DNA from: Candidatus Aegiribacteria sp.
GTDB taxonomy: Bacteria; Fermentibacterota; Fermentibacteria; Fermentibacterales; Fermentibacteraceae
Assembly (NCBI GenBank): GCA_021107345.1
Contig: JAIOSX010000359.1
Location: 1-6,239, forward strand
DNA: 6,239 nt
Direction: 5' to 3'
The translations under genes were made by a program, and so were the position numbers. Shown here piece after piece: positions 1-4,555 of this stretch. Below the pieces are notes generated by a model, which ran no database searches, was not told the DNA's origin, and worked only from the letters and a program-made list of their open reading frames with translations. The stretch's first letter is position 1. Each line of letters opens with the position of its first letter.

Positions 1-440
1 ATGAGTTCCCGGCAGAGTGGCACAGGTTCCTCTATCCTGCAATTGAAAGTACGGAACAGATCTTGAACTTCACCGTTGGTAATAACCGCTTCCCCTTCTT
101 TACACAGGACAGGGATATTACTGTGATGAAGATTGAAGTGTTTGCCAGATGCACTCAGGCTGAAGATTATTACATGGTCTTATCCTACATTAACTTCGAT
201 GAGGATTCCGTTACATCTTCGCAGATCACCATGCCTCATAATGACAGCTATGGCGGGCTACATAAGGCAACAATAAATGTGATCGATGCAGGACTTAACC
301 TTGAAGAAATGGATATCACAGGGGAAATGAGCCTGAAAGTGAAGCACAGCACAGCTCCCGACTATACAGGACTTGTCGCCGAACCATGTGAAGTGGAGGA
401 CATATTCCTGGTATTTCATTATAAACTAACTGAAAGCTAG
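1..440 (+). CDS. C-terminal end of a TcA-like Tc-toxin large subunit (5' end outside window)
   Basis: The frame is open from the left edge (first full codon at 3) to the TAG at 438-440 and has no convincing internal start, so these 145 residues are the tail of a longer gene. The opening FPAEWHRFLYP, followed by RFPFFTQDRDITVMKIEVFA and a terminal EDIFLVFHYKL, matches my memory of the extreme C-terminus of TcA-like insecticidal toxin subunits and related 'neuraminidase-like / TcB-binding' proteins: a beta-sandwich of the pattern FPxxWxxFLxP...RFPFF..g..I.I...ev, ending in (D/E)xxxxxHY. In that family the region caps the subunit and contacts the TcB-TcC cocoon that delivers the toxic enzyme. 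No TcB or TcC gene follows within the window. The family call rests on recalled motifs only; a structural beta-sandwich domain of another large secreted protein is the alternative. Confidence 0.6.
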   Translation, partial: EFPAEWHRFLYPAIESTEQILNFTVGNNRFPFFTQDRDITVMKIEVFARCTQAEDYYMVLSYINFDEDSVTSSQITMPHNDSYGGLHKATINVIDAGLNLEEMDITGEMSLKVKHSTAPDYTGLVAEPCEVEDIFLVFHYKLTES

Positions 441-452
441 AATAACCGGAAA

Positions 453-466
453 ACCCTTATAAGGGT
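453..466. repeat. perfect 14-bp palindrome after the TcA-like gene
   Basis: ACCCTTATAAGGGT begins 13 bases after the stop codon. It reads identically on both strands and could fold as a 5-bp stem with a TATA loop. No T-run follows on either strand, so it is a poor intrinsic terminator. It could be a transcript-end structure, a protein-binding site, or chance. Confidence 0.3.
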
Positions 467-512
467 AGCCTCCATCAAGTATACAGTTCATCACTGACAG
501 CATGTCATGAAT

Positions 513-560
513 GTGTTCATTCGACATTAAGGAACACCTGCTCAAATGCTCTTTCGAGCA
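513..560 (+). other. two small hairpins in the 441-756 gap
   Basis: GTGTTC (513-518) pairs with GAACAC (532-537) around a 13-base loop. Shortly after, TGCTC (547-551) pairs with GAGCA (556-560) around TTTC. Neither is followed by a T-run. They may be transcript-end structures after the TcA-like gene, but stems this short are expected by chance. Confidence 0.15.
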
Positions 561-578
561 AACGACTGCTGCAGGCTG

Positions 579-710
579 TCAGATGACCGTTTGTAAATGA
601 AGGTACATCGGAGGATCACAGGTATTCCTCTCTCTAATGACATGAAAACCCAAACTGGTCATAATTCCATCCAGTTGGGCTAAGAAGTGATTGTAGAACG
701 GGAAGGTTTA
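579..710 (-). pseudogene. coding-like 42-codon fragment, possible decayed gene end
   Basis: On the minus strand, from just after a TAA (complement of 708-710) to a TGA (complement of 579-581), 42 codons read like genuine protein: TFPFYNHFLAQLDG, then IMTSLGFHVIRE, then RNTCDPPMYLHLQTVI. The mix of aromatic, aliphatic and charged residues and the CDPPMYL stretch look like the C-terminal end of a folded enzyme. No ribosome binding site or suitable start precedes it, and the sequence further upstream on this strand does not look coded, so it is more likely a remnant than a live gene. I cannot assign a family. An inverted repeat (649-658 with 671-679) lies inside it. Chance is a real alternative, because 42 open codons are not rare. 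Confidence 0.25.
649..679 (+). repeat. inverted repeat with 9-bp arms and one bulge
   Basis: CCCAAACTGG (649-658) pairs with CCAGTTGGG (671-679), leaving one bulged A and a 12-base loop. It sits about 80 bases upstream of the start of the 757 gene, so it could be a leader hairpin or an operator. It also falls inside the minus-strand coding-like fragment, so it may simply be an incidental feature of old coding sequence. No T-run follows. Confidence 0.25.
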
Positions 711-742
711 GTAGTAATGCTGGAAAAAGATCAGAGAAATTT

Positions 743-750
743 GAGGAGGA
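743..750 (+). promoter_or_regulatory. ribosome binding site for the 757 gene
   Basis: GAGGAGGA is a strong Shine-Dalgarno sequence, 6 bases before the ATG at 757. It fixes the start of the secreted protein and argues against any upstream start. Confidence 0.75.
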
Positions 751-756
751 ATTGGT

Positions 757-1410
757 ATGATAGCTCTATTTTGCCTGGTGCTTATTGGGGAAACCCATGA
801 GATCGAGCCCATCGATTACAGGATGATCCCGTCCACAATCGTGTACGATGAAAACATTAATGCTGAAGATGACTGGTTCGGACTTTTTGATTCCGGCTGC
901 GGGTGTATGCTCAGACCTGTTGATTTTGAGCTTATTCTGCAAGATATAATCGTGTATGAAGGAGAGCGTCCCGCAGGATGGATACTGGAGTTCACCGGTG
1001 AGACACAGGAGCCATTGTTCATCCTAACCTCTTCCATGCCGGTTTTTACCTCTGGACCGGTGCCGACTGCCATACATGAGTACTTACCTCTGAACTCTGA
1101 CACGTCCATCTCTATCGATGTTGAGGGAATTGTGGAAGCGAGGCTTTTCACAACCGAAGAGGGGTTGTTCCTTGAAAGTTGTGAGCTTTGCCAGCATATC
1201 TCCGATACCTATCCGGGGGAGGAGGACTTCGGGAATCATATCGCTATTGTCTGGGCGGGAGATCTGGACCGGGATGGCAGGATAGACCTCCTGATAGATG
1301 ATGTCTACGACAGCTACCATACTTATGACTATTTTCTGTTTCTCTCTACCGAAGCCGGTCCCGATAACCTTGTAAACAAGGTCGGCAGATTCTATGATGT
1401 TTATTTCTGA
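757..1410 (+). CDS. secreted acidic protein with a DxDxDG (FG-GAP/EF-hand-like) motif
   Basis: Codes for 217 residues. The first ten or so (MIALFCLVLIG) are hydrophobic and look like a short, atypical export signal with no positive N-terminal charge. The rest is strongly acidic. Near the C-terminus (about 166-200) the run WAGDLDRDGRIDLLIDD, followed by FLFLSTEAG and LVNKVGRFYDV, matches a recurring pattern in exported bacterial proteins: a DxDxDGxxD calcium-loop-like sequence on a beta strand, as in FG-GAP or EF-hand-like repeats (Asp169, 171, 173 and 177). Cysteines occur as CGC (48-50) and CELC (142-145) and could form disulfides outside the cytoplasm. I do not recognise the remaining domain. 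The protein probably acts in the periplasm or at the surface with bound calcium. It appears monocistronic; the nearest downstream gene has its own promoter. Real gene: near certain. Function: unknown. Confidence 0.8.
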   Translation: MIALFCLVLIGETHEIEPIDYRMIPSTIVYDENINAEDDWFGLFDSGCGCMLRPVDFELILQDIIVYEGERPAGWILEFTGETQEPLFILTSSMPVFTSGPVPTAIHEYLPLNSDTSISIDVEGIVEARLFTTEEGLFLESCELCQHISDTYPGEEDFGNHIAIVWAGDLDRDGRIDLLIDDVYDSYHTYDYFLFLSTEAGPDNLVNKVGRFYDVYF

Positions 1411-1462
1411 CCTGCAGATTCATTATGAGCTGTCCTCAATGTTTAGCCCGCATCCATCAATT

Positions 1463-1483
1463 ATCCTATCAAAAGGATGTTTT
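1463..1483 (+). terminator. weak candidate terminator after the 757 gene
   Basis: ATCCT (1463-1467) pairs with AGGAT (1474-1478) over a 6-base loop, extendable by one T-G pair, and TTTT follows at 1480-1483. It lies about 50 bases after the TGA. The stem is short and low in GC, so this is only a plausible intrinsic terminator. Confidence 0.3.
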
Positions 1484-1566
1484 GAGATGTTGCCGTACGC
1501 TTCATAATTCACTCATCATGAAATGTATTTGATCCAGCGGCGTTTTGGACACGGTCTGCCATTGAC

Positions 1567-1595
1567 ATGACACTAGTATTTGTTGTACATATAAT
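1567..1595 (+). promoter_or_regulatory. sigma-70-like promoter of the nucleotidyltransferase operon
   Basis: A perfect -10 box, TATAAT (1590-1595), lies 17 bases after ATGACA (1567-1572), which matches five of six -35 consensus bases. A perfect TTGACA also occurs just upstream (1562-1567), but its spacing to TATAAT is 22; it would need TACATA (1586-1591) as a -10 at spacing 18. Transcription would begin near 1602, leaving a leader of about 30 bases before the TTG start at 1632. This is the clearest promoter in the window. Confidence 0.7.
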
Positions 1596-1612
1596 AAGGA
1601 CAACAAATGCTA
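1574..1612. promoter_or_regulatory. inverted-repeat operator centred on the -10 box
   Basis: ATTTGTTGT (1578-1586) and ACAACAAAT (1600-1608) are perfect 9-bp inverted arms 13 bases apart. They extend outward to TAGTATTTGTTGT / ACAACAAATGCTA, matching 12 of 13 positions. The centre (1593) lies within TATAAT, so a dimer bound here would block RNA polymerase. This is the expected architecture for autorepression, and the operon encodes a winged-helix protein (2209-3231) that could bind it. A leader hairpin is less likely, because most of the element lies upstream of the probable transcription start. Confidence 0.6.
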
Positions 1613-1618
1613 TTGTTT

Positions 1619-1622
1619 GGAG
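1619..1622 (+). promoter_or_regulatory. ribosome binding site supporting a TTG start at 1632
   Basis: GGAG is placed 9 bases before TTG at 1632. No in-frame ATG occurs until codon 14, which would cut into the conserved N-terminal helix, so this site decides the start. Confidence 0.5.
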
Positions 1623-1631
1623 TAGAATTTA

Positions 1632-2228
1632 TTGAAATTCGATGATTCCGGTCTTGATGAGGCACTTGGTATGCTGGATGGACGGCTGCGGTTGAATGAT
1701 TCGCCTTCTGTCAGGCTGGTGGTTTGTGGCGGTTCGGCTCTCATAGCCATGGATCTTGTCCACAGAACCACCCGGGATGTTGATGTTCTTGCTCTGGTTG
1801 ATTCCACGGAACATCTCGTAAGTCCGGCCCCATTTCCCGCTTACCTGATCGAAGCTGTTCGTGAAGTAGCCCTGGTGCTTGAACTCACGAAGCATTGGCT
1901 GAACAATGGACCCAGCAGTGATGAAGGAGGGCTCTTCCAGACAGGTCTTCCTGACGGACTTTTCACTAGAGCACACAGGAAGGATTACGGTTCTCATCTG
2001 ACTGTTTATTTCATTGACAGGATCGACCAGATATTTTTTAAAGTCTTTGCCGCAGCGGACAGCCTGGGAGTGCATGTTGATAACCTTGAAGCACTGAAAC
2101 CATCTTCTGCGGAAATCAGGAACGCAGCCAGATGGTGCATGAAGTGTGATCCCTCGGAAGGATTCAGACTGATACTGGTTTCAATGCTTCAGCAACTTGG
2201 ATATGGCGATGTCGCTGCAGGACTGTAG
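1632..2228 (+). CDS. AbiEii/DUF6036-type nucleotidyltransferase, putative toxin of a TA-like pair
   Basis: Codes for 198 residues from a TTG start. The polymerase-beta-type nucleotidyltransferase signature is clear: LVVCGGSALIAM (about 29-40), whose Gly-Gly-Ser loop holds the nucleotide phosphates, then RTTRDVDVL (45-53), whose Asp49 and Asp51 would bind the catalytic metal. FFKVFAAAD (135-143) and HVDNLEALKP (148-157) match the conserved Lys and 'D.xDL..L.P' elements that follow in AbiEii and DUF6036 proteins, and AARWC (165-169) fits the C-terminal helix of DUF6036. Length is normal for this small family. Relatives in AbiE systems transfer nucleotides, for some onto tRNA acceptor ends, and so stop growth; no substrate can be read from this sequence. 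It is the first gene of an operon and overlaps the next one, so the products probably act together. Confident on fold; the toxin role is inferred. Confidence 0.75.
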   Translation: MKFDDSGLDEALGMLDGRLRLNDSPSVRLVVCGGSALIAMDLVHRTTRDVDVLALVDSTEHLVSPAPFPAYLIEAVREVALVLELTKHWLNNGPSSDEGGLFQTGLPDGLFTRAHRKDYGSHLTVYFIDRIDQIFFKVFAAADSLGVHVDNLEALKPSSAEIRNAARWCMKCDPSEGFRLILVSMLQQLGYGDVAAGL

Positions 2229-3231
2229 GCTTCGAATCCTGGACGGGATGCTGAACCTTGTCTGGTCTCAGTGGACCACAATGGGCGTAATGGGAAATGC
2301 AGGTATTTCCAGGAGATGGATTCTTGATCCGGAGGCCCTTGTGCTGTTTACCTGTGAAATAGGCAGGTACGAAGCCCGTGTTTTCGATTCCATGATTGAT
2401 TGGCTGGTTATCAACCAGCGGTTCTTGAATGTTCAGCGTCTCAAGACAATCAATAAGCGCGAGAACTTTGCCGGCGAGGCTCTTCTTGCTTCTATTGCAA
2501 ATGTATTGATGAAACCCTCTACAGAAGCCAAATGGAAAAGACTGAGCCGGGAGATACGAAAGAATGGACTGATCGGTGAACCTCTTTTCTATCTCAAGAA
2601 TGGAAAACCACACCCACAGATAGGTGAGAAAGATGAATTCTTCAGTAAAACAGGCTTCAACAGAAATGTTGTTAAGTTAAGAAATGTCTCTGAGACATTT
2701 GATCACAGGATTCCTGCTAATCTCATCCTGAAACTGAGAGCTCTCTTCGGAGTGAGTTCCAGGTGCGAGGTTATCGCCTACCTTCTGACGCATGAAGAGG
2801 CTAATCCTACAGCGATTGCATCATCCGCAGGCTATAACTCTAAAACCATATACAATACTCTTAATGAGTTGCATGGTTCTGGCGGATTCAATAGAAGGAT
2901 CAGCGGTCGTGAAACCCTCTACAGCCTGGAGAGCGATTCCTGGAAGCGATTTCTTGGGTACACTGAAGACATGCCGGGATGGATCAACTGGCCTGTAGCA
3001 TTCAGGTCGCTGGAGATGCTTTGGAAAACACTGGATGACCCCAGGCTGGCTATCGAAGCTCCAAGAGTTGCGGCCTCTCAGCTGAATTTGGTATTGGCTG
3101 ACGTTTTACCTCGTCTTCAGGAAGCGGTTCCTGAATATTCCAGGCATTCTCATCTGTTTCATAATAAAGGTAACCTTGATTCGGAAGAGCTATGTGATCT
3201 TATTGAGGATATTGTCAGTTACTTACAGTAA
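2209..3231 (+). CDS. winged-helix DNA-binding protein paired with the nucleotidyltransferase (putative antitoxin/regulator)
   Basis: Codes for 340 residues from ATG 2209, which has a GGA 7 bases upstream; TTG 2197 and ATG 2203 are in-frame alternatives. All three starts overlap the previous gene, implying translational coupling. The N-terminal part (about 12-85) has the pattern VWSQWTTMGVMG, DPEALVLFTCEIGR, DWLVINQRFLNVQRL, which I recall from proteins encoded next to DUF6036 nucleotidyltransferases. A winged helix-turn-helix follows (about 172-250): FGVSSRCEVIAYLLTHE, then NPTAIASSAGYNSKTIYNTL as the HTH, then the wing RRISGRETLYSL. The C-terminal 90 residues are helical and of unknown role. 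By analogy with AbiEi it may neutralise the enzyme and repress the operon through the inverted repeat at 1574-1612. In AbiE the antitoxin gene comes first; here it is second. Confidence 0.7.
   Translation: MSLQDCRLRILDGMLNLVWSQWTTMGVMGNAGISRRWILDPEALVLFTCEIGRYEARVFDSMIDWLVINQRFLNVQRLKTINKRENFAGEALLASIANVLMKPSTEAKWKRLSREIRKNGLIGEPLFYLKNGKPHPQIGEKDEFFSKTGFNRNVVKLRNVSETFDHRIPANLILKLRALFGVSSRCEVIAYLLTHEEANPTAIASSAGYNSKTIYNTLNELHGSGGFNRRISGRETLYSLESDSWKRFLGYTEDMPGWINWPVAFRSLEMLWKTLDDPRLAIEAPRVAASQLNLVLADVLPRLQEAVPEYSRHSHLFHNKGNLDSEELCDLIEDIVSYLQ
2682..2700. repeat. 19-bp odd palindrome inside the winged-helix gene
   Basis: AAATGTCTC and GAGACATTT are perfect 9-bp arms around a single T. The site encodes RNVSETF, just before the winged-helix domain. 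It could be an internal binding site or an mRNA hairpin, but arms of this length can occur by chance in a window this size. It shares no obvious sequence with the promoter operator. Confidence 0.3.
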
Positions 3232-3628
3232 CGATGAACAGCAAACGGTACTGGCATTTAACGAACCATTGTGCTAATTGTCAATACAATTCTCAATCCG
3301 CACGAATATGATACCGGACAAGTTGCAATTACTCTAATAAGCAGAAAGTCAATAAGTGTTTGATTCGGCCAGAAAGTGGTACTACTTAGTGTATGATCCT
3401 GCCGAAAAACAGCAGATCTTCCAGGCCATTTTCAGTGATGACAAGAGGCTCCAGTTCACGGAAGTGGGAGCTTTCAATCCGATGAGCGACTGAGTGTGAG
3501 ATTATATCTTCTTTGAGAAAAATATTTGCTTCTAACTAATCGGTTACAACCTGCTCTATCACTGCGATTGTCACATCTATCCCTGTCAACGGGGAGAGAA
3601 TGCTGCTGAGGTTAACGATAGAATTTAT
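3232..3628. other. intergenic region without a confident gene
   Basis: About 400 bases separate the operon from the terminator of the convergent SIMPL gene. They hold a short hairpin, AATTGT (3276-3281) with ACAATT (3286-3291), a 45-codon coding-like stretch at 3356-3493 (listed separately), and a minus-strand stretch that continues the SIMPL frame past its stop (3536-3670, see findings). No intrinsic terminator with a T-run is evident right after the operon, and no tRNA, insertion sequence end or CRISPR repeat is visible. Confidence 0.5.
3356..3493 (+). pseudogene. coding-like 45-codon fragment, remnant or small gene
   Basis: From GTG 3356, directly after an in-frame TAA, to TGA 3491-3493, the frame reads VFDSARKWYYLVYDPAEKQQ, then IFQAIFSDDKRLQF, then TEVGAFNPMSD. 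The alternation of aromatic and charged residues is what a real alpha/beta protein shows and is unusual for noise. Only a poor AGAAAG (3342-3347) precedes the GTG, and the length is short, so a decayed gene fragment is more likely than a working small protein. I do not recognise the family. It lies 125 bases after the nucleotidyltransferase operon and could be what is left of a further linked gene. Confidence 0.3.
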
Positions 3629-3656
3629 GGGGGATCCACCGGATAGAGGATCCCCC
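3629..3656 (-). terminator. strong hairpin, probable terminator of the SIMPL gene
   Basis: GGGGGATCC (3629-3637) and GGATCCCCC (3648-3656) form a perfect 9-bp GC-rich stem with a 10-base loop. It starts 14 bases beyond the stop codon of the minus-strand SIMPL gene. On that strand it is followed by ATAAATTC, which is A/T-rich but has no long T-run, so termination may be inefficient or factor-assisted. It would also meet transcripts arriving from the operon on the plus strand. Confidence 0.6.
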
Positions 3657-3670
3657 GATTGAAAGATCTC

Positions 3671-4390
3671 TTATCTGAGTATCTCGAACGTCACGGATAC
3701 ACTTGAAGAAACCACGTAGGAGCCGGGTGTGACGGAAGGTGCTGTAACGGAATAGTTAAGCCCTCCACCGTAGTTGAGGTTAGGGTCGTAGTATGTGTAA
3801 GGATCGTAACCGTAATCGTATTCTGATACATAGGTTGGTTCTCCGAGTTCGATACCCAGTTCATCGGCGATTACTTCGGCTTTTTGAATCGCGTCCTGAA
3901 CCGCGTTGCGCCTGGCATCCTCCTTCATCTCAGAAGTATCATCCACGATGAAGGTAACACTGTTGATCTGGTTGGCGCCGGCAGTAACAATCGCAGCAAG
4001 TACTTCGCCGACGTTTTCGATGTCCTCTATGTCTACCTGTATCGTGTGAGTGATACTGTATTCCATCCTACCTGTGTACTCGTATGAGTAGTCATCAAAC
4101 TCTTCCTGCGTCCACATGCTGTACGAAATTGTCTGCATCTCGTCACCGGCAACCCCCATTCTCCTGGCGGCGGCCATGGAATCGTTAATAAGCTGTGCTG
4201 CTTCGCTTACGGCCTGGGCTGGATCCGTGAGAATCACGTTTACACCGAACATGACTCGAGCCACATCCGGCTCGGCACTGGAGTATCCGGTCCCCGTGAC
4301 TGTTATCGAACTGTTGTTACTGTAATCCTGGGCTGCTGCACCTCCCGAGAGAAGCACGATCAGTAAAATCGGAAACAGATATCTGAACAT
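3671..4390 (-). CDS. SIMPL domain (DUF541) periplasmic protein
   Basis: Codes for 239 residues, the usual length of the family. Residues 1-20 form a Sec signal peptide (MFRYLFPILLIVLLSGGAAA, cleavage likely before Gln21). The mature part shows the SIMPL hallmarks in order: SITVTGTGYSSAEPDVARV (28-46), a helix with GVAGDEMQT (79-87), the central strand and helix VDIEDIENVGEVLAAIVTAG (119-138) with ANQINSVTF (139-147), the helix RRNAVQDAIQKAEVIADELG (160-179), and the closing strand VSSSVSVTFEIL. A Tyr-rich loop (186-207) sits where this family usually varies. Relatives such as E. coli YggE and the mammalian SIMPL protein are only loosely understood; YggE-type proteins are linked to oxidative stress tolerance and can form large oligomers. 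An SD (4399-4405) precedes the ATG by 8 bases. It is divergent from the HEWG gene and appears monocistronic. Confidence 0.88.
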   Translation of the reverse strand: MFRYLFPILLIVLLSGGAAAQDYSNNSSITVTGTGYSSAEPDVARVMFGVNVILTDPAQAVSEAAQLINDSMAAARRMGVAGDEMQTISYSMWTQEEFDDYSYEYTGRMEYSITHTIQVDIEDIENVGEVLAAIVTAGANQINSVTFIVDDTSEMKEDARRNAVQDAIQKAEVIADELGIELGEPTYVSEYDYGYDPYTYYDPNLNYGGGLNYSVTAPSVTPGSYVVSSSVSVTFEILR

Positions 4391-4398
4391 ATGCAGAA

Positions 4399-4405
4399 CT
4401 TCCTT
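4399..4405 (-). promoter_or_regulatory. ribosome binding site of the SIMPL gene
   Basis: On the minus strand AAGGAAG lies 8 bases before the ATG (4390-4388) and confirms that start. Confidence 0.65.
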
Positions 4406-4430
4406 TCAGTGAAGATGGTTTATCCTTACA

Positions 4431-4436
4431 AATATA
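4431..4436 (-). promoter_or_regulatory. weak -10 candidate for the SIMPL gene
   Basis: TATATT on the minus strand lies about 40 bases upstream of the SIMPL start. The best -35 at 17-base spacing is GAACAA, a poor match. A TATATT also occurs on the plus strand (4522-4527) ahead of the divergent gene, again without a good -35. The 165-base divergent gap must hold promoters for both genes, but neither is clear. Confidence 0.2.
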
Positions 4437-4540
4437 CACGGAAGGTGAGTGGATTGTTCCATTTCTGGATTTCATCTACGACAATAACAGTACCGGATGG
4501 AATGATATGCTCTTATGTCTGTATATTCAGTAGAGATTTT

Positions 4541-4548
4541 AAAGGGAG
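4541..4548 (+). promoter_or_regulatory. ribosome binding site of the HEWG-motif gene
   Basis: AAAGGGAGG runs through 4549 at most and lies 7 bases before ATG 4556. This strong site, together with the hydrophobic signal beginning right there, shows that the gene starts at 4556 and not at the in-frame ATG 4391, which would abut the divergent SIMPL start. Confidence 0.75.
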
Positions 4549-4555
4549 GTCCGAT

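Noticed and set aside
426..527. 33-codon minus-strand ORF starting MSNEHIHDMLSV
   Set aside because: It is short, overlaps the end of the TcA-like gene, has no clear ribosome site, and is not recognisable; too little to call a gene.
1629..2075. 148-codon minus-strand ORF opposite the nucleotidyltransferase
   Set aside because: It is a shadow of a well-supported gene; the plus frame carries the GGS and DxD motifs, a promoter and a ribosome site.
2164..2613. 149-codon minus-strand ORF opposite the winged-helix gene
   Set aside because: It is a shadow frame without motifs, overlapping two genes with clear family features.
3234..3311. 25-codon ORF starting MNSKRYWHLTNHCANC two bases after the operon
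   Set aside because: The CxxC and tight spacing are suggestive, but there is no ribosome site, it is very short, and the composition is compatible with chance.
4391..4555. N-terminal extension of the HEWG gene to ATG 4391
   Set aside because: The frame is open, but the 55 extra residues have no ribosome site, would start right next to the divergent SIMPL start, and would bury the export signal at 4556 that has its own strong Shine-Dalgarno.
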